NCBI GenBank assembly: GCA_963648435.1
Contig: CAVJDT010000002.1
Coordinates: 21,708-85,707 of the forward strand
Direction of reading: 5' to 3'
DNA from: UMGS75 sp963648435
GTDB taxonomy: Bacteria > Bacillota_I > Bacilli_A > ML615J-28 > CAG-313
DNA: 64,000 nt
A program made the translations under genes and the position numbers. The notes under the pieces were generated by a model, which did no database searches, was not told the DNA's origin, and saw nothing but the letters and a program-made list of their open reading frames with translations. The stretch's first letter is position 1. Every line of letters starts with the position of its first letter. Shown here piece by piece: positions 25,422 to 33,097 of this stretch.

Positions 25422-25965
25422 AGTAGTCTGTTCCTTCAATTTCATTAGGATTTTTAGGATTTTTCTTATTAATGTCTGTACATTCAAAAATAACTAGAAT
25501 AATACCATAAATAATAATTAAGCTTGAAAACACAAGGACTATTATTCTTCCAACCCCATTAATTCCAAAAGCAATAACAAGGCCACAAATAAGATACTTG
25601 TATAAATCCTTTTTAAATTGTTTCCATTTATTAGAACTTGATAATAATTTTATAAAACATAACGTCAATAAAGTAACACCAACAACAATGCTTATTATCA
25701 TCACAATAATTTCATTAGTCCAAGGAATAATTAAAAGTATGCCTACAACAATTAATGTTATGGCTTTTCCCATTAAACTAATATGATGATTATCAGTCAA
25801 AGCCTTAGCTAATTTTAACTGAATAATTCCATAACTAATCAAAATTATGCCGATTAATACCATGAAAATATACCATAATGTATCATATGCATAGTATGTT
25901 AGTAACCACATAATTATCCCTATAATTATCGCAAAGGTTCCTGGTACTTTGATTTTTAATTTCAT
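25393..25965 (-). CDS. DUF308/HdeD-like membrane protein
   Basis: 190 residues with six hydrophobic segments in pairs and short polar loops, ending in an acidic tail (EGTDYYVEDNKDEV). The three repeated helical pairs (for example GTFAIIIGIIMWLLTYYAYD, LMGKAITLIVVGILLIIPW) fit the DUF308/HdeD family; function in this group is unknown. AAGGTGAT before the ATG at 25965 sets the start (the frame reaches 26001). Followed with overlap by the radical-SAM gene. Confidence 0.65.
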   Translation of the reverse strand: MKLKIKVPGTFAIIIGIIMWLLTYYAYDTLWYIFMVLIGIILISYGIIQLKLAKALTDNHHISLMGKAITLIVVGILLIIPWTNEIIVMIISIVVGVTLLTLCFIKLLSSSNKWKQFKKDLYKYLICGLVIAFGINGVGRIIVLVFSSLIIIYGIILVIFECTDINKKNPKNPNEIEGTDYYVEDNKDEV

Positions 25966-25989
25966 TATTATCACCTTCTTATTGTGAAT

Positions 25990-26018
25990 ATTATACCACA
26001 TTTTACATTTTTTTTAAA
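25990..26018 (-). promoter_or_regulatory. promoter of the DUF308/radical-SAM/LytTR run
   Basis: Minus strand: -35 TTTAAA (26013-26018), 17-base spacer, extended -10 TGG-TATAAT (25990-25995), 25 bases before the DUF308 start. Confidence 0.6.
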
Positions 26019-26043
26019 TTAAAATACAAGTATAGAAAATGTT

Positions 26044-26073
26044 TAAAAACGCTGTTAAATATAACAACGCTTT
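26044..26073 (-). terminator. weak terminator of the MFS/DUF218 operon
   Basis: Minus strand: AAAAAGCG and TGTTA arms pair with TAACA and GCGTTTTT with a small internal mismatch; the hairpin ends in five T. It is next to the stop of the DUF218 gene. Confidence 0.45.
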
Positions 26074-26487
26074 TTAGTGATTTTTTGTATAAAAAATTAA
26101 ATCTATTTCTTTTTTCTTTAACGCAATATGAAATGCTTTACATACATTGTGACGATAATGATCAATTGACGTTACCACAATAATTACATCTGGTGAAAAT
26201 TCTAAAGCTTTTGGAACTGAAAACAAGGCATTTTCTAGGGTAGTTTTAGATTTATCCTCTAAAATGATTTGATCACTGGGAATTTTCTTAGAGATTAAAT
26301 AATTTTGCATTGTTGATGCTTCACTTATTTTAGCTTTTTTATTAGCGATACCACCTGATACAATAATCTTCGTTGGTGAAAATATTTCATAAGCTTTTAT
26401 GGCTAAATCTAAACGTTCTTGCATTTTAGAAGTAATAGAAGCATCATTATTCAATCTATTACCTAAAACAATCATTACTTTAGTCAT
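26074..26487 (-). CDS. DUF218 (YdcF/SanA/ElyC-type) protein
   Basis: 137 residues. The N-terminal strand MTKVMIVLGNRLNND, the middle segment TKIIVSGGIANKKAKISEAST with MQNYLISKKIPSDQIILEDKS, and DVIIVVTSIDHYRHNVCKAF are the DUF218 Rossmann-like core. This family includes ElyC and SanA, linked to envelope functions in E. coli. This copy has no membrane helix, so it is cytosolic. The ATG at 26487 overlaps the MFS stop by 8 bases, showing translational coupling; function in this pair is unknown. Confidence 0.8.
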   Translation of the reverse strand: MTKVMIVLGNRLNNDASITSKMQERLDLAIKAYEIFSPTKIIVSGGIANKKAKISEASTMQNYLISKKIPSDQIILEDKSKTTLENALFSVPKALEFSPDVIIVVTSIDHYRHNVCKAFHIALKKKEIDLIFYTKNH

Positions 26488-28018
26488 CCATAGCCTCAAA
26501 TGCTTCTAACTTATTTGTTGGAATAGGTTTACTATCACCATGTTTAACAAATAACATTGTCACAAAAGCAAATGCACTAAGAATTGCACAATATGGGAAT
26601 AATGCAGCACGCATTCCAAAAATATCCATAAATACTCCTGAAAGAAGGGGAGTTACAATTTGAGCGGCCATACTAGCAGTATAGTAAATACCTGTGTATT
26701 TACCTACATTTGCACCTTTTGACATTTCAACAACCATTGGATAAGAGTTAACATTAATAGTTGCCCATCCAATTCCCGCAAGAGCCATAGAAATCCAAAT
26801 AATCCATGCATGTTTATCATTAACAAAGATTGCACTAAGGAACGCCGCAAATAATATAACAACACCCGCAAGTACTGTTTTTTTACGTCCAATCTTGCTT
26901 GAAATGATCCCAATAGGAATATAACTAATGATAGCCGCAGCTTGAGCAACTAAAAGTGGAATCGTAAAACCTGTATTTAAAACATTAGATGCATAAACTG
27001 AGAATTTTGATGTTGCGGCATTATATGCCATATACCATAAAACAATTGAAAGTAAAATTAAAATAAATGATTTTTTAACATCTTTTGGCATTTTTTCATC
27101 TGCTATTTCATCAGTTTCACTGAAAGTTTCAATACCATACTCTTCTTCTTGTTCTTTCATCGTGGCAACTAACTTTTTCTCATTTACTTTCCACATAAAT
27201 AAGCCAAGGAAAACAATCATTAGCACCGCAAGTACCACAAAAGTTAAAGTATAACTTTGATAGTCTTTCGCAAGGAAAGTCATAAACCCTAAAGCTAAAA
27301 TTCCGCCAGCACTTCCCATTAAATTAATAATGGCATTAGCTTTACTTCTTAAAGGCTTTGGCGTAACATCAGGCATTAAAGATACAGCTGGTGTTCTAAA
27401 CACACTCATCGCAACTAAGGCTAAACATAAAACTGCTAAAAAGCCTATTAAAAAGCCTAAATTGCTTTTTCTTACTTCAACGACATATGGAGTTCTAGCA
27501 TCTACGGCTAGTTCTTTAGTATCATATAATATTTCTTTAAAACGATATAATTTATCGCCTTCTTTAAATTCATTCAATTCTTTAGTTACTTCCTCACAAC
27601 TATCTTTTTTACCTTCAACTGCCGCATAATAAGTAACACTTGGTAATTCCTTAAATTCTTCAACTACTTCTACTGTTTCAACCGCTGGTATATCAGCTTC
27701 TTTTAGTTTAGTTTTTTGCATATTATCAAATAATGAAACACAAACAATTAATATCGCCGCAAGTATGGTACCAATAAAAATATAGGGAGTACGTCTACCA
27801 TATTTAGTTTTTGTTTTATCTGATAAAGCTCCAAAGATTGGTAATAATACAATCGCAAAAATATTATCTAATGCCATAACAAAGCCAGACCAAGTTTGGT
27901 TAAGTCCAAAACTATCAATTAGCATTTTCGCAATAATGTTATCATATACTTGCCAGAACATACAAATTAATAAAAATGCAAAGCCAACAAATATCGTATT
28001 TTTGGTATTTAATTTCAT
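26480..28018 (-). CDS. SLC45-like MFS transporter
   Basis: 512 residues, 12 predicted helices. Signatures: FWQVYDNIIAKMLIDSFGLN, LSDKTKTKYGRRTPYI after helix 2-3, GSAGGILALG, and the mirrored IISSKIGRKKTVL in the second half. The pattern is that of SLC45-like (sugar/cation symporter type) MFS carriers of gut Firmicutes. Between helices 3 and 4 it carries an extra soluble segment of about 80 residues (VETVEVVEEFKELPSV...DTKELAVDARTPYVVEV), predicted outside. Start ATG after AAGGAGAAGT. Substrate not determined; a saccharide is likely. Paired with the DUF218 gene. Confidence 0.8.
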   Translation of the reverse strand: MKLNTKNTIFVGFAFLLICMFWQVYDNIIAKMLIDSFGLNQTWSGFVMALDNIFAIVLLPIFGALSDKTKTKYGRRTPYIFIGTILAAILIVCVSLFDNMQKTKLKEADIPAVETVEVVEEFKELPSVTYYAAVEGKKDSCEEVTKELNEFKEGDKLYRFKEILYDTKELAVDARTPYVVEVRKSNLGFLIGFLAVLCLALVAMSVFRTPAVSLMPDVTPKPLRSKANAIINLMGSAGGILALGFMTFLAKDYQSYTLTFVVLAVLMIVFLGLFMWKVNEKKLVATMKEQEEEYGIETFSETDEIADEKMPKDVKKSFILILLSIVLWYMAYNAATSKFSVYASNVLNTGFTIPLLVAQAAAIISYIPIGIISSKIGRKKTVLAGVVILFAAFLSAIFVNDKHAWIIWISMALAGIGWATINVNSYPMVVEMSKGANVGKYTGIYYTASMAAQIVTPLLSGVFMDIFGMRAALFPYCAILSAFAFVTMLFVKHGDSKPIPTNKLEAFEAMDD

Positions 28019-28050
28019 AATTATACTTCTCCTTAATTAATATATCTTAT

Positions 28051-28076
28051 ATTATACCAAAATAAATTTATTTTGG
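28051..28076 (-). promoter_or_regulatory. MFS promoter with a 20-bp perfect palindrome
   Basis: Minus-strand extended -10 TGG-TATAAT (28051-28056) is abutted by a perfect 20-bp palindrome at 28057-28076 (arms CCAAAATAAA/TTTATTTTGG) that fills the spacer and reaches the -35 position. Such placement is that of a repressor operator. It lies between the divergent MFS and glpQ genes, 9 bases from the glpQ -35. Confidence 0.55.
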
Positions 28077-28084
28077 CTTTTTAT

Positions 28085-28112
28085 TTGCTAATTTTAGATT
28101 TTTTTGTATAAT
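28085..28112 (+). promoter_or_regulatory. promoter of glpQ-like gene
   Basis: -35 TTGCTA (28085-28090), 16-base spacer, -10 TATAAT (28107-28112). The AGGTGA ribosome site lies 5 bases before the ATG at 28135. Confidence 0.55.
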
Positions 28113-28134
28113 ATTATTATGGTAGGTGATTCAT

Positions 28135-28872
28135 ATGACAAATAACAAAGAAAGAAAACCCATGATTATTGCCCATCGTGGGGCCTCAAAACTTGCTCAT
28201 GAAAATACTTTAGAAGCCTTAAAACTTGCTTATCAACTTAAAGCTGATGGAATTGAATTTGACTTAAGAAAAACCAAAGATGGAGTAATTTTATTAAGTC
28301 ATGATCCAAATGTTGATGAATTTAAAATTTGTGATTATACCTATGATGAATTAAAAGAAATTACCATAAAAAAAGGCTATATCATGCCTAAATTTAGTGA
28401 CGTTATCCATGAACTAGCTGGAAAACTTTTTATGGATATTGAAATTAAAGAACCAGGACTTGAAAAAGAAGTAATTGAACTAATGCTTGCACACACGGCA
28501 TATGAAAACTTTATGCTTAGATCATTTCAAAAAGAAATTATCATAAAAGTAAAGGAGATTGATCCAAAAATTAAAACAGCTTTAATTCTTGGAGAAAGGC
28601 ATTTAAAATATGGAATTTTTTCTAGAATTTTTGATGTTTTTCCAAAAAAACATATTAAAAAAACTAATTGCAATGTCATTTCTCCTTATTATAAGTTACT
28701 CCTTTTTTCTTATATTAAACGAATGCATAAACTTGGAATTCCTGTTAGTGTGTGGACCGTTACTAATATGAAACAAATAAACAAACTTATCAATAAGGGG
28801 GTTGATTACCTTATCATTGATTTTCCAATTGATGGAGCACTAAAACTTTTAGATAAAAAAACAGCTGACTAA
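28135..28872 (+). CDS. glpQ: glycerophosphodiester phosphodiesterase
   Basis: 245 residues. Hydrolyses glycerophosphodiesters to glycerol 3-phosphate and an alcohol. Catalytic and metal-binding motifs: IIAHRGASKLAHENTLEAL (His and Glu, about 13-31), GIEFDLRKTKDGVILLSHDP (about 43-62), FMDIEIKEPG, and the C-terminal VWTVTNMKQINKLINKGVDY. No signal peptide, so cytosolic, as in the UgpQ type. Start at 28135 is preferred over a GTG nine bases upstream because the AGGTGA site fits it. Divergent from the MFS gene. Confidence 0.92.
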   Translation: MTNNKERKPMIIAHRGASKLAHENTLEALKLAYQLKADGIEFDLRKTKDGVILLSHDPNVDEFKICDYTYDELKEITIKKGYIMPKFSDVIHELAGKLFMDIEIKEPGLEKEVIELMLAHTAYENFMLRSFQKEIIIKVKEIDPKIKTALILGERHLKYGIFSRIFDVFPKKHIKKTNCNVISPYYKLLLFSYIKRMHKLGIPVSVWTVTNMKQINKLINKGVDYLIIDFPIDGALKLLDKKTAD

Positions 28873-28887
28873 TACCAACTGTTTTTT
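28856..28887. terminator. bidirectional terminator between glpQ and the XRE gene
   Basis: AAAAAACAG (28856-28864) pairs with CTGTTTTTT (28879-28887), 14-base loop, T tail on either strand. Confidence 0.7.
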
Positions 28888-29140
28888 ACTTAAGGTCTTT
28901 AAAATCAAATAACTCTCTAGGATCAATTCCTAAAGCAATACATATCTTTTCAATATTTTTAAGAGTTATATTTTTCTCAGCACGTTCGATTTGACCAAGA
29001 TATGTACGATGTACACCAATTGTCCAAGCAAATTCTTCTTGGGACATACGCTTTTCATTTCTTATTTGTTTTAATTTTAGACCAAATAAAACATTTAAAG
29101 AACGGTCATCATCGTTGTATAGTTTATTTTGTTCTGCCAT
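28886..29140 (-). CDS. XRE-family helix-turn-helix regulator
   Basis: 84 residues, essentially one HTH_3 domain: LFGLKLKQIRNEKRMSQEEF, WTIGVHRTYLGQIERAEKN (recognition helix), ITLKNIEKICIALGIDPREL. Cytosolic DNA-binding protein; no fused sensor domain. GGAGC upstream of the ATG. It has no toxin, methylase or phage partner beside it, so its regulon is unknown. Confidence 0.88.
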   Translation of the reverse strand: MAEQNKLYNDDDRSLNVLFGLKLKQIRNEKRMSQEEFAWTIGVHRTYLGQIERAEKNITLKNIEKICIALGIDPRELFDFKDLK

Positions 29141-29253
29141 AGTATGCTCCTTTCTGAAGAATTACTCCTTTAGTTTATATCATAATGTTATTTAAATCAA
29201 CAGCCTACAAGTAGCAATGTTAAAATATGACAAATATTAAAGGAGAAAAAGAA

Positions 29254-29292
29254 AAAACTACCTTTTGAACTAACTGTTCATTAGGTAGTTTT
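29254..29292 (-). terminator. terminator of the DUF362/kinase/SDR operon
   Basis: Outer arms AAAACTACC (29284-29292 on the minus strand) and GGTAGTTTT (29254-29262), with an inner GAAC/GTTC pair, then a T run. Confidence 0.8.
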
Positions 29293-30076
29293 ATTTTGTC
29301 CTATTATTTTGTATTTTATACATTATGTTTCTAACGGTTTTTCGGCTTAAATGTTTGGTAAAAAAGATACTAACTTTATTTTTAAAACAAGGAATCCCCA
29401 CCACTTTTTTCTTTTGTAGCATATTATATGCAAATTCACTAACAATTTTAGGAGAGACTGGTTTAATTCTTTTTAAAAGATCAATTTGACTAGCGCTAGC
29501 ATTATTAAAAAAATTAGTGTCAGTAGGCCCCGGACAGATGGTACAAACATCAATATTATAAGGTTTAAGTTCCATACTTAAAGCCTCAGAAAAAGATAGT
29601 ACATAGGCTTTAGTAGCATAGTATACCGCAAACATTGGCCCAGGTACAAAACTTCCAACTGAAGCAATGTTTAAAATACTACCAGCTTTTCTACTTTTCA
29701 TTTTATTACCAAAATAATAAGTAAGTTTAGTTAATGCTTTTATGTTTAGGTCAATCATGGACATAGCCTTTTCGATTTTTTCTTCAAGAAACTCTCCATA
29801 GTAACCAACCCCCGCATTATTACACAAAATATTAACATTTTTCTTTGTTTCTTCAATTTGCTTAAAAAGGTTATTTAATGATGCTTCATCTGTCAAGTCA
29901 CAAGGAAAAATAATAACATCTACAGTTGTTTTTTTATTAATTTCTTCTTTAAGTTTTTGTAATTTAATTCCATTTCTCGCAACAAGAATTAAATTATGGC
30001 CTTCTTCGGCGAACTTAAGGGCAAGTTCATAACCAATTCCTGAACTTGAACCAGTAATTAACGTATAATCATTCAT
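29291..30076 (-). CDS. short-chain dehydrogenase/reductase
   Basis: 261 residues. Rossmann fold with cofactor motif TGSSSGIGYELA (about 8-19), NNAGVGYYG, the catalytic Ser in LNIASVGSF, the YxxxK pair in YYATKAYVLSF, and CPGPTDTNFF after strand 6: a classical SDR of the DltE/YqjQ-like group with NADP(H) preference likely. Substrate unknown. The ATG at 30076 overlaps the kinase stop (ATGAATGA) with GAGGAAAA upstream, so it is translationally coupled; the frame to 30100 is rejected. Confidence 0.9.
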   Translation of the reverse strand: MNDYTLITGSSSGIGYELALKFAEEGHNLILVARNGIKLQKLKEEINKKTTVDVIIFPCDLTDEASLNNLFKQIEETKKNVNILCNNAGVGYYGEFLEEKIEKAMSMIDLNIKALTKLTYYFGNKMKSRKAGSILNIASVGSFVPGPMFAVYYATKAYVLSFSEALSMELKPYNIDVCTICPGPTDTNFFNNASASQIDLLKRIKPVSPKIVSEFAYNMLQKKKVVGIPCFKNKVSIFFTKHLSRKTVRNIMYKIQNNRTK

Positions 30077-30662
30077 TCTTATTTTCCTCACTTGTATCAA
30101 AAATTATATTACATCTACTTGCTATATCAAATTTTTCGAAATAATCATTTTCTAATTTTATCCAGTGATCTTTAAATACTTTTGCTAATTCCTCGCCATT
30201 TCGTAATTTAATTCTTAAAATTTGTTGATCGCTAGATACCATCATAAAGATAGCATAGTCATAATATTCCCCAAACTTTGGATGTAGGGCATATGCTCCT
30301 TCAATTATTGTAATCGCTGATTGTGGTAACACTTTTTCTTGATCAAAGGTATGATGATGACAATTATAAGGCTTGTAGGTAATATCCTTACCAAGATTCA
30401 TAATAATTTCTTCTTTAAAGCGGTCATAATCGATGTTACCCCCAATTTCTAAAAGTCTTTTTGGAGTTTTAATTTGATCAGTTAAAAAGAAATCATCCAT
30501 ATGAATTACTCTTGCCCCAAATATTTTTTGAAGCATTAGGGCTAGTGTAGTTTTACCACTTGCACACATGCCATCAATTGCGATAACAATATTTTGTTTA
30601 TACATACCTTGTTTAGATATTGTATTTAAAATTTGATTAAATTCATTTTTAGTTTGAAGCAT
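30069..30662 (-). CDS. uridine kinase-like P-loop kinase
   Basis: 197 residues. Walker A GMCASGKTTL (about 30-39), HMDDFFLTDQ after strand 2 (as in uridine kinase/phosphoribulokinase folds), ITIIEGAYALHPKFGEYYDY. The order is that of the uridine-kinase-like family, phosphorylating a nucleoside or another small alcohol in the cytosol. The start lacks a clear ribosome site but sits one base after the DUF362 stop, consistent with coupling. Middle gene of the DUF362/kinase/SDR operon. Confidence 0.8.
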   Translation of the reverse strand: MLQTKNEFNQILNTISKQGMYKQNIVIAIDGMCASGKTTLALMLQKIFGARVIHMDDFFLTDQIKTPKRLLEIGGNIDYDRFKEEIIMNLGKDITYKPYNCHHHTFDQEKVLPQSAITIIEGAYALHPKFGEYYDYAIFMMVSSDQQILRIKLRNGEELAKVFKDHWIKLENDYFEKFDIASRCNIIFDTSEENKNE

Positions 30663-30663
30663 A

Positions 30664-31539
30664 CTATTTAGTTAACGTAACATCAATTAATTCGTAATCT
30701 TTAGTACCTGCTTGATTTTTTTCGGCACAATCAATTGTGTAAGTACCATTTCTAGATTCAATTCTTTCAATTAAATGATTTTTGCCAGGATCATCTGACT
30801 TATAAACTAAATCAATGCAAGCTTGGTCAATGGCTACGGGGTCAAGTGATACTAAAATACCAATATCTTTCATGCATGGGTCTTCAGCAATACTACAACA
30901 ATCACAATCTACCGACATATTTTTCATAACATTTACATAGACAATTTTACCATTAAAAAAATCAATTACCGATTTAGCCGCATCACTCATTGATTCTAAA
31001 AATTTATTATGATCGGCTGTCCATAAATTCTTGGGGATACCACATCCATGAATGTAGGCTTTACCATAACTTGATGCAACCCCAATTGATAGTTGTTTTA
31101 AAGCACCACCATATCCACCCATGGGGTGACCTTTAAAGTGTGAGAGTACAATCATGGAATCGTAATTTTTTAAGTGTTTTCCAACATAATTCTTTTTTAT
31201 TGCTTTCCCATTTGGAATATCTAATTCTAAATCAGGGTCTTCTTCATCTAACAAATCAACTTTAAAATATTTTATCCATTCATGGGCTTTTAGGGTTTGA
31301 AGGTGTTTTTCACTAGTATTACGACCACCATCATATGCGGTGTTACACTCAACAACTGTACCATTTACTTTTTCAACCATTGGTTTCCAAAATGTTGGTT
31401 TTAAGAAGTTTTGATTACCTACTTCCCCAGAATGTACCTTTACCGCAATCTTACCATAAAGCGGGGAATCAATCATTTCAAATAATCTAACTACTTCTTC
31501 GGGACTTATTGTTTTTGAAAAATATACTTTTGCTTTCAT
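30664..31539 (-). CDS. DUF362 protein
   Basis: 291 residues. N-terminal IAVKVHSGEVGNQNFLKPTF, VVECNTAYDGGRNTSEKHLQ, then SHFKGHPMGGYGGALKQLSI and the Cys cluster SVDCDCCSIAEDPCMKDIGI, VSLDPVAIDQACIDLVY: the DUF362 family, often a ferredoxin-like cluster protein. Here the separate 4Fe-4S ferredoxin motif is absent but the CDCC/C cysteines could hold a cluster. Function unknown. First gene of a three-gene operon. Confidence 0.85.
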   Translation of the reverse strand: MKAKVYFSKTISPEEVVRLFEMIDSPLYGKIAVKVHSGEVGNQNFLKPTFWKPMVEKVNGTVVECNTAYDGGRNTSEKHLQTLKAHEWIKYFKVDLLDEEDPDLELDIPNGKAIKKNYVGKHLKNYDSMIVLSHFKGHPMGGYGGALKQLSIGVASSYGKAYIHGCGIPKNLWTADHNKFLESMSDAAKSVIDFFNGKIVYVNVMKNMSVDCDCCSIAEDPCMKDIGILVSLDPVAIDQACIDLVYKSDDPGKNHLIERIESRNGTYTIDCAEKNQAGTKDYELIDVTLTK

Positions 31540-31637
31540 TTTATCACCTCAATATTAATTATACTTTAATTTTAGTTTTTTTTCAACTATCAAGTATATT
31601 TTTTATTATTTTTCAAATAATATAACTAGGTGATTTT

Positions 31638-33074
31638 ATGAAAAAAATGATTATAATAGGAGCAGGAATAACCGGACTAACGGCTGGCATTTATGCTTTA
31701 GAAAAAGGATATGACACAAGTATTTACGAAAAAAACAACTGGGCCGGAGGGTGCTGTACTGGATGGATAAGAGATGGTTATTACATTGATAACTGTATGC
31801 ACTGGCTTACAGGCACTAATCAACATACCAAAGATTTTAAATTATGGAAAAAGATTGGGGCAATGGATGAAACTAGTAATCTATATCAAGGTGAATACTT
31901 TTATAAATCAATTTATGGTAATGATTCCATAACGCTATATGCTGACCTTGAAAAAACAAGGACTGAAATGTTGAAAATTTCTTATGAAGACCGTAAAGAA
32001 ATTAATAAATTTATTAATATTACTAAACGAATTTCTAATAGCATGAAAAATGGTAATTTCTTAAGCACTTTCTTTAATAAAGTATCTGGCTATACTTCAT
32101 GTTATTTAAACTACCATAAAATGACACTCGGCGAATATGCTCGAAAATACAAACATCCACTACTTAAAAGAGTTTTTACCGACTATATTCCCAAAGAATA
32201 TTCGCCCCTTTTCCTTTTTTGTTCCTATGCGACTTTCGCAAGTGGTAATGGTAAAGTCTACCAAAAAGGTTCAGCCGAATTTTCTAAAAATATTTTGAAA
32301 AAATACCAAGAACTTGGTGGTAAAATATTCTACAACAGCAAAGTAACAAAAATTACCTTTAATAACGACAAATTCACAGATATGGAAATAAATAATAATG
32401 AAACCGTTAATGGTGATTATTTAATTTATACAGGTGATCCCTATTATCTTTATAATAACCTAATTGATAAAAAATATATTAATCAAAAATTAATCTTTAA
32501 ATTTGAAAACAAATATAAGTATCCAGCAGTTTCAAGTTTTCATGTAGCATACTTAGTTAATAAGAAGGATAGTCCCATTATTGATACGGTGGTAAATGAA
32601 ACTATATCACTTACAATTGGAAAAAGACAAATTAATCGTCTTATTTTAAGAGATTATTCATATCTTTACCCTAATGATGAAAAAACCGTTATTCAGGTGT
32701 ATATCACACAAACACCATGTGATTATGATTATTGGAAAGAATTAAATGACCAAAATCATGAAGAATACAACAAAGCCAAACATGATTTGGGAATAAAACT
32801 TCAAGAGATAATTGTTAATTTATATCCTACCTTAAAAGATAATATTAAATTATTAGATGTTTGGACACCACTTACTTATAATAAATACTACTATTCTTAT
32901 TATGGCTCATATATGGGATTTATCGTTAATAAGCATACTTCTCTTGCAAGTATTTCTCCAAAATTAAATAAAATTCCTAATATGTTAATTGCTACATACT
33001 GGCAAAAAATAACTGGCGGACTTCCGGTTGCTCTTAGAAGTGGTAAAGAAATAAAACATATACTAAAAAGTTAG
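31638..33074 (+). CDS. phytoene-desaturase-like FAD-dependent oxidoreductase
   Basis: 478 residues. Dinucleotide-binding motif IIIGAGITGLTAGIYALEKG at residues 5-24, then the amine-oxidase-like YEKNNWAGGCCTGW and NCMHWLTGTN. The C-terminal substrate/FAD closing segment is MLIATYWQKITGGLPVALRS. These place it in the CrtI/phytoene dehydrogenase-like flavoprotein group, which oxidises or isomerises lipophilic substrates. No carotenoid or other isoprenoid gene is nearby, so the substrate is unknown. Transcribed alone from a divergent promoter region shared with the DUF362 operon. Confidence 0.82.
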   Translation: MKKMIIIGAGITGLTAGIYALEKGYDTSIYEKNNWAGGCCTGWIRDGYYIDNCMHWLTGTNQHTKDFKLWKKIGAMDETSNLYQGEYFYKSIYGNDSITLYADLEKTRTEMLKISYEDRKEINKFINITKRISNSMKNGNFLSTFFNKVSGYTSCYLNYHKMTLGEYARKYKHPLLKRVFTDYIPKEYSPLFLFCSYATFASGNGKVYQKGSAEFSKNILKKYQELGGKIFYNSKVTKITFNNDKFTDMEINNNETVNGDYLIYTGDPYYLYNNLIDKKYINQKLIFKFENKYKYPAVSSFHVAYLVNKKDSPIIDTVVNETISLTIGKRQINRLILRDYSYLYPNDEKTVIQVYITQTPCDYDYWKELNDQNHEEYNKAKHDLGIKLQEIIVNLYPTLKDNIKLLDVWTPLTYNKYYYSYYGSYMGFIVNKHTSLASISPKLNKIPNMLIATYWQKITGGLPVALRSGKEIKHILKS

Positions 33075-33097
33075 GGCTACTGCTCTAACTTTTTTTT
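33065..33097. terminator. bidirectional terminator between the oxidoreductase and GH9 genes
   Basis: Stem AAAAGTTAG-GGC with GCT-CTAACTTTT, 4-base loop, T tails on both sides. It overlaps the oxidoreductase stop. Confidence 0.85.
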
